From Hofstenia miamia (lineage: Eukaryota > Xenacoelomorpha > Acoela > Hofsteniidae), in contig CABFPE010000408.1 of the NCBI GenBank assembly GCA_900660155.1, positions 642,127 to 664,704 of the forward strand: 22,578 bases of DNA. Direction: 5' to 3'. Position numbers and translations under genes: made by a program. Shown in pieces: positions 18,640 through 22,578 of the stretch. Position 1 is the stretch's first letter. Every line of letters begins with the position of its first letter. The notes below the pieces were generated by a model that was not told where the DNA came from, did not search any database, and worked only from the letters and a program-made list of their open reading frames with translations.

Positions 18640-18877
18640 CAGTGGGGTACGAGGAGGGGGGGAGGGGGGGTTGGGGGGACATGGTGGAATGTCCTCCCCC
18701 GTCAGATTTTCAAATTTGATATTGACTGGATGGGTAAATCAAAAAATTTTTCCTTAAAAATTGAAAAATTTAAAATCTAGGATCGTGAAATGCATTTTTA
18801 GGGTCCATTTTCTTTATATTTTCAAAAATTTTCGCGGGCTTCGCCCCGCATTGGGCAATGACGATGAGCCCCCCCCC
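18640..18877. mobile_element. G-rich hAT-like MITE
   Basis: Starts CAGTGGGGTACGAGG. The left flank GTGAGTTA (18632-18639) matches the right flank TTGAGTTA (18878-18885) at 7 of 8 positions. G-runs at the left mirror C-runs at the right. GGGGGGACAT / ATGTCC form a hairpin at 18674-18700, and TTCGCGGGCTTCGCCCCGCA (about 18830) forms another. Such G-rich ends with an internal CGCG hairpin are common in animal hAT-type MITEs. Confidence 0.55.
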
Positions 18878-18885
18878 TTGAGTTA

Positions 18886-19856
18886 TACTGTTTATTCATA
18901 TTTGTAAATACGCAGAAGTTGTTAATTCAGTTAATTTAAGTTTTGCTACCCTAGCTTCTAGTTGCTTTTACTTTTGTTATTATAAATTCCCCCAACCGAA
19001 TATTTAACTAATTTACTATTTTAGCATTTTTCGGATAATTACATTTTCCTAAATTGCCCCCTTATTATCTGTATTATATTTATTTGTTATTGATCAGTAT
19101 GATCAACGCTTAGGGTATCACTTCGGCGACAGGTAAGATAACCATAGACTTTAAATGGTCGGATGGTTAAGCTCCTTAGTCTGGGCGATAGTAGGAATAG
19201 GTATAAGGATGAGTACGGTTAGGCCGCGCGATTTGCATGTAGCTACAATTGTATTTTCTCTAGTCTAAAATGAGTTGAGAATTAGGTATTGGAAATGTTT
19301 CATCGCTTCGCGCGGAGGCCATGATTCTGTAAGAAGTTTGGAATTAACTTGTTCTCTGAATACTTGTTAACCTATGGAATGAACATGCCCTTGTTTTCTC
19401 AAAAGATAGAAGTACATAACCAACTAGTAGATTCGTCGGTTATTATTTCTAAAGATGGAATGCTTGCTGAGTGTTGCAAGCGCTTCTACCACAAGTCAAG
19501 CATTCTATTTTTACTGCGTTTTAGACATTGTAGTGGTTGCTGTATCTCGATTTACTTTGATTTTCAAATTCAGATTCGTTATCTGTAGTTTTTTCCTATT
19601 TAGTAAGAGAAGCGCATTTTGGTTTTTATCACGTCTGAGTAGGCTTAAAGAAGATAGTGGAAAAAACATTATGCTCTGAATGTATAATTAGCTGCTAGTT
19701 GGTTATTAACACGAGAATAGGGCATTATGGCAAACGAAGATGACTGGTGGTGGCATGTAATAGGCGTTGCTTATTGCAATCTTCGATTTAAATGTTACCC
19801 AGTTGTTACAACTGCTATTCCAATAGAGATGCCATTATTAACGATATCCCACGAAT
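18886..19856. other. No supported gene
   Basis: Open frames at 19349-19588, 19455-19679 and 19727-19975 (plus) overlap each other and resemble no family. The stretch 19150-19330 is richer in G+C and contains GGTCGGATGGTTAAG, somewhat like a tRNA A-box region, but no B-box was found. Confidence 0.35.
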
Positions 19857-20187
19857 ATGGTGGCCTTAGATGCTTTACTGGTTTTTTTAGTTTTTTTAGT
19901 CTTCATTTTAGTGAGGCATATAGAAGCACACTCTGTATATCACTACCCCTTCAGAGGGGACATTGGGATTTCTAGAACTTTTCCCGTACATGATTTCATG
20001 AAAAATGCTACTTCAGGTAACTCGGTGTCAAACAGTTTCGTTTTGCGATATGTGAATTTAATTTTTATCCTATAGAATTGTGTTTTCAAATAGCAAATTT
20101 GGTCTTCAAAACAGATCAATCGTTGTTGCGGGGTACGCATGTGCAGTTATTTGTTAATTTCCTACATGACCCACACTTCTTCCTATA
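19857..20187 (+). CDS. Possible small secreted/membrane-anchored protein gene, two exons, unrecognised
   Basis: ATG at 19857 lies in a good context (A at -3, G at +4) and opens a signal-peptide-like start: MVALDALLVFLVFLVFILVR, then HIEAHSVYHYPFRGDIGISR, TFPVHDFMKNATS. The donor ACTTCAG|GTAACT ends exon 1 at 20016 in phase 1. An acceptor with a T-rich tract (TTTTTATCCTATAG) starts exon 2 at 20076 in the right phase, reading ELCFQIANLVFKTDQSLLRG, THVQLFVNFLHDPHFFL to TAA at 20187. Exon 2 may instead splice on. I do not know the family. A competing minus frame covers 19943-20140. Moderate coding look, no homology recognised. Confidence 0.33.
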
Positions 20188-20252
20188 ATCAGGGGCAGCT
20201 ATAGCACAATCCCCTGGCAGTTACTCTTCTCCCAAAATTCATGAACAGTGAT

Positions 20253-20314
20253 TGGTTTTTAACAGTAATGTTTTGATCAAAAATGGTTTTTAACATTAAT
20301 GTTTTGATCAAAAA
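20253..20314. repeat. Tandem repeat, 31 bp x 2
   Basis: TGGTTTTTAACAGTAATG... and its second copy from 20284 differ at one base. Each ends TTTTGATCAAAAA. Confidence 0.95.
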
Positions 20315-20324
20315 TATAAGCTTT

Positions 20325-20510
20325 GATATTTCTTGGGCTCGGTAGTACAGCGTTAGTACCCGAGCGCCGAGTCCAGCCAAAATCTGTTCGGGCTTATTCA
20401 GGTAGCTGATGCCACTTTCTAATCATCACAGCCAAATGAAGTTGGCTGTTAGGTGACTAAATACTCATGTTGGAAATACAACTTACGGCTTAAAGCCGGT
20501 AGGGGTACAT
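20325..20510 (+). repeat. SINE-like patch
   Basis: The segment around CTCGGTAGTACAGCGTTAGTA is GC-richer than its surroundings and vaguely tRNA-like (A-box-like word). It is followed by perfect stems ACAGCCAA/TTGGCTGT (about 20429-20450) and CGGCTT/AAAGCCG (about 20487-20500). No B-box or tail is certain. It could be a tRNA-derived SINE or another inverted-repeat element. Confidence 0.25.
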
Positions 20511-20723
20511 ATGAAACTCTTATGGATTGATGCAGGTATGAGAAATAACTTACCAGTACAGCCTTACTGTGCATTAACATCACAATCTTATCATCTATTA
20601 TCAATTATATAGTAATAATTTTCTGAAATCATAGAATAACTTCTATACTCATATATTATTGATTATATATTTCAAATAATAATATATAGCTTGTATGGTG
20701 GAATTGCGTGAAATGAGAAATAC

Positions 20724-20817
20724 CTGCGATTCAATTACGACTCCCAATTTTAAAAGTAAATCAAAACACCTCCACTTTAGGTAAAATCTACTCGGCATTG
20801 AGGACACTTGAACTTTC
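20724..20817 (-). CDS. Second exon of the same unrecognised gene
   Basis: Acceptor ATATCTTCCTAG. Joined to the preceding exon (AG+G gives Arg) it reads KVQVSSMPSRFYLKWRCFDL, LLKLGVVIESQ and ends at ATCGCAG|GTATTT in phase 0. Both exons are 94 nt. A possible next 33-nt exon ending CTGTACTG|GTAAGT (about 20541-20573, IVMLMHSKAVL) keeps phase 0 but has a poor acceptor. In another frame the exon would read KFKCPQCRVDFT, RING-like, which the splice phase does not support. Confidence 0.38.
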
Positions 20818-21018
20818 CTAGGAAGATATTGCACAGAAATAACAATTAGCAATGCTCAAAACCTAAGAACTACATTAATTAATAGAGTAAACTAACAAAT
20901 TAATGAAAAAAACATTTCAAAAGTCCAGCGATTAAACAGAAAAGCCCGTGAAGACACATAAATTAGAATGATAATATTGCCCATTATGAAAAATAAGCCA
21001 AAATTCATTGCTTTTTAC

Positions 21019-21112
21019 CTAAAGGCTGACTTAAGAGAATGCGTTGTTTCAGGCTGTCTTTCAAACATTTTTAATTGCTTTTCATACGAATGCATTTTGT
21101 CATCCAAGTTAT
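21019..21112 (-). CDS. Exon of an unrecognised minus-strand gene upstream of SMG5
   Basis: After an ATTCGTTTAG acceptor the frame reads NLDDKMHSYEKQLKMFERQ, PETTHSLKSAF and ends at TTTAG|GTAAAA, phase 2. The sequence is charged and helical, coiled-coil-like. Its donor phase fits the next exon at 20817 exactly, which supports it. I do not recognise the protein. The 5' exons were not found; downstream exons are uncertain. Confidence 0.4.
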
Positions 21113-21119
21113 CTAAACG

Positions 21120-21870
21120 AATCGTTGTTTAGAAATATTGTTTACAAATTTAAAATTCTCATTAAAGGCATGAACATTTACAACATGCCACTACATCTTT
21201 AAGTTGAGTTACTCAGTCCATATTCGAGTTTTTACATTTCGAGTTTGAGTTCAACTATTTTTTAAAGAGAATACCGAGTTTTTTCAAATTCTGAGTTTTT
21301 TGTGATCAAAGAACATTTATATAACAATAATTCCAATGGGGGATATTCATGAAATTTTGAAATGTTTTAAAATATATAATTTCTACATAATTGGTAGCGA
21401 AATTAGCAAAAAAATGATTTCCAGTTTTCAAAATTTCCTAGATTTTAAAATATTACAGATTTTGTTTTAATCCCATTACATTTTTGAATTTTGTGACGTC
21501 ATATCTGACCTCTTACAAATACCGAAAACCATAACAGTGTTATGTGTTAAGTATTTTATTGTTTATATCATTCAGTATTTACAAGTTAGCGAGTTTTTTT
21601 TGAAGAAAATTTCAAGTTCGATAGAGTTTCTTCAGATTTAAATAATTCCAAGTTTTTATATTTGTAATATTTTTTAATATAGAAACTTGTTTAAAATAAT
21701 GGATTTTTTTACAAATATTGCAAGTTTTATTGATTTATTTTTATTTTCCGAGATTTTCAATTGCTAATTCATTTCAGGCTGAAGACTGATTCTTTTTTGA
21801 TTTATAGATTAGTATAGTACACAGATTATATTTTTTCAATGATCACCAAACAACGATTATTTACATTTTA
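21120..21870. other. No gene recognised
   Basis: AT-rich. A loose recurring word CGAGTTTTT/TGAGTTTTT occurs at 21224, 21240, 21275, 21291 and 21592. No frame or element end is supported. Confidence 0.45.
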
Positions 21871-21877
21871 GAGTAAT

Positions 21878-22578
21878 ATGAGATATAAGTGCTGTTTTGT
21901 TCCAACATGTCACATAACAAGTAAAAATAATCCCAATATTTGGTTCTTGAGTGTTCCACTAAACAGAAATTTCTTGGTTTAATTCTGTAAATCAAAAAGA
22001 TGCCGTAAATCCACTGAAATATCCTATGTTTGTTTGTGAAAAACATTTCGATTTAAAAAATGATATGGAAAATTATTTTCAAGTTTTACACAAAAAACCA
22101 AAAAAAAATATCTAAAGCCTGGCGTACTCCCGCATTTGTTCACCTGCAATCAAGAACCATGCACATCAATCAAAAATACAAAGAATTATCACCCTATTCA
22201 AGAGAAGCTGAACTTCCTCCTTCATTTGATAAAGAATGTCAGACATTTGAATTAGAATGTTACCACAAATCTGCTCAAACGGTAGTATATTTCATATGGA
22301 GTTGTGTATTTTTAACTAAGTCAATATTTTAGAATCCACAGACAACTTGCATCAAAAAATTCAAACGGATTATTTTTATGAAAGTCCTGATATTAGTATC
22401 TCTCGAGTCTGAATATTCCCCAACTACTGCATCATCATCCTCAGATGACGATATTTCTGAGCAATACCTTTTGCACAATCCCTGGCATTATTTAGGATTA
22501 TCAAAAGAAAATATTGCAATTTTAAATGTTTTGGTTAATCACATCAATGTGCAAGATACAACTTTTTCAAAAATGAAC
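21878..22578 (+). pseudogene. THAP-domain, transposon-derived (DDE_Tnp_4-type) gene, frameshifted, cut by right edge
   Basis: ATG at 21878 opens MRYKCCFVPTCHITSKNNPN, IWFLSVPLNR, the start of a THAP zinc finger (two Cys, invariant W and P). A one-base shift at about 21976 (TTGGTTTAA where TGG TTT is expected) restores FNSVNQKDAVN and FVCEKHFDLKNDMENYFQ, giving the second C-x2-H pair. A second shift in an A9 run (about 22100) leads to KKYLKPGVLPHLF, the AVPTF-like box. Further shifts precede KECQTFELECYHKSAQT and SEYSPTTASSSSDDDISEQY, HYLGLSKENIAILNVL at the edge, where family members continue into a DDE transposase domain. At least three or four frameshifts make it a pseudogene unless they are sequencing errors in homopolymers. 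Confidence 0.75.

Noticed and set aside
19140..19240. Possible tRNA gene or tRNA-derived SINE around GGTCGGATGGTTAAG
   Set aside because: No B-box and no cloverleaf could be built by eye.
20770..20850. RING-like reading KFKCPQCRVDFT on minus
   Set aside because: Lacks the rest of a RING finger, and the splice phase from exon 21019-21112 selects a different frame.
1..22578. CRISPR arrays, operons, prokaryotic defence or phage genes
   Set aside because: No regularly spaced repeats with unique spacers, no clustered long frames or ribosome-binding sites; introns show the DNA is eukaryotic.

Overview
The window is AT-rich eukaryotic (metazoan) DNA. It holds split genes with GT-AG introns, many degenerate transposable elements and simple repeats, and no bacterial-style gene packing. 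The species cannot be read from it. Two introns of only 40 nt beside introns of 1-4 kb point to an invertebrate lineage that tolerates very small introns (flatworms are one example); this is inference.

The one gene I recognise firmly is SMG5, a nonsense-mediated mRNA decay factor, on the minus strand. I traced twelve exons from about 16746 down to 4928. All eleven junctions keep the reading frame, and the joined product (about 695 codons) follows human SMG5 in order: N-terminal 14-3-3-like/helical region, the EST1-type signature, a basic/acidic/serine-rich linker, and the start of the C-terminal part. The C-terminal PIN domain was not found, so the gene very probably runs off the left edge.

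Layout: 1-760 LINE relic (minus); 844-1817 a TIR element whose interior is duplicated between two single Ns; about 2158-2334 hAT transposase relic; 2335-4200 nothing firm; about 4200-4640 gag-like relic of an LTR retroelement; 4928-16746 SMG5. Its introns hold a duplicated 140-bp repeat, hAT-like elements, a 5'-truncated Penelope-like element, a hAT transposase relic, a piggyBac-like MITE and an internally deleted Tc1 element. Upstream of SMG5 (17.2-21.9 kb) are a Harbinger-like MITE, a G-rich hAT-like MITE, a possible small secreted-protein gene on plus, a SINE-like patch and two linked minus-strand exons of an unrecognised gene. From 21878 to the right edge lies a frameshifted THAP-domain transposon-derived gene on plus.

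No RNA gene, CRISPR array, operon or prokaryotic defence system is supported. The window's interest lies in SMG5 gene structure and in a dense set of non-autonomous transposons inside its introns.
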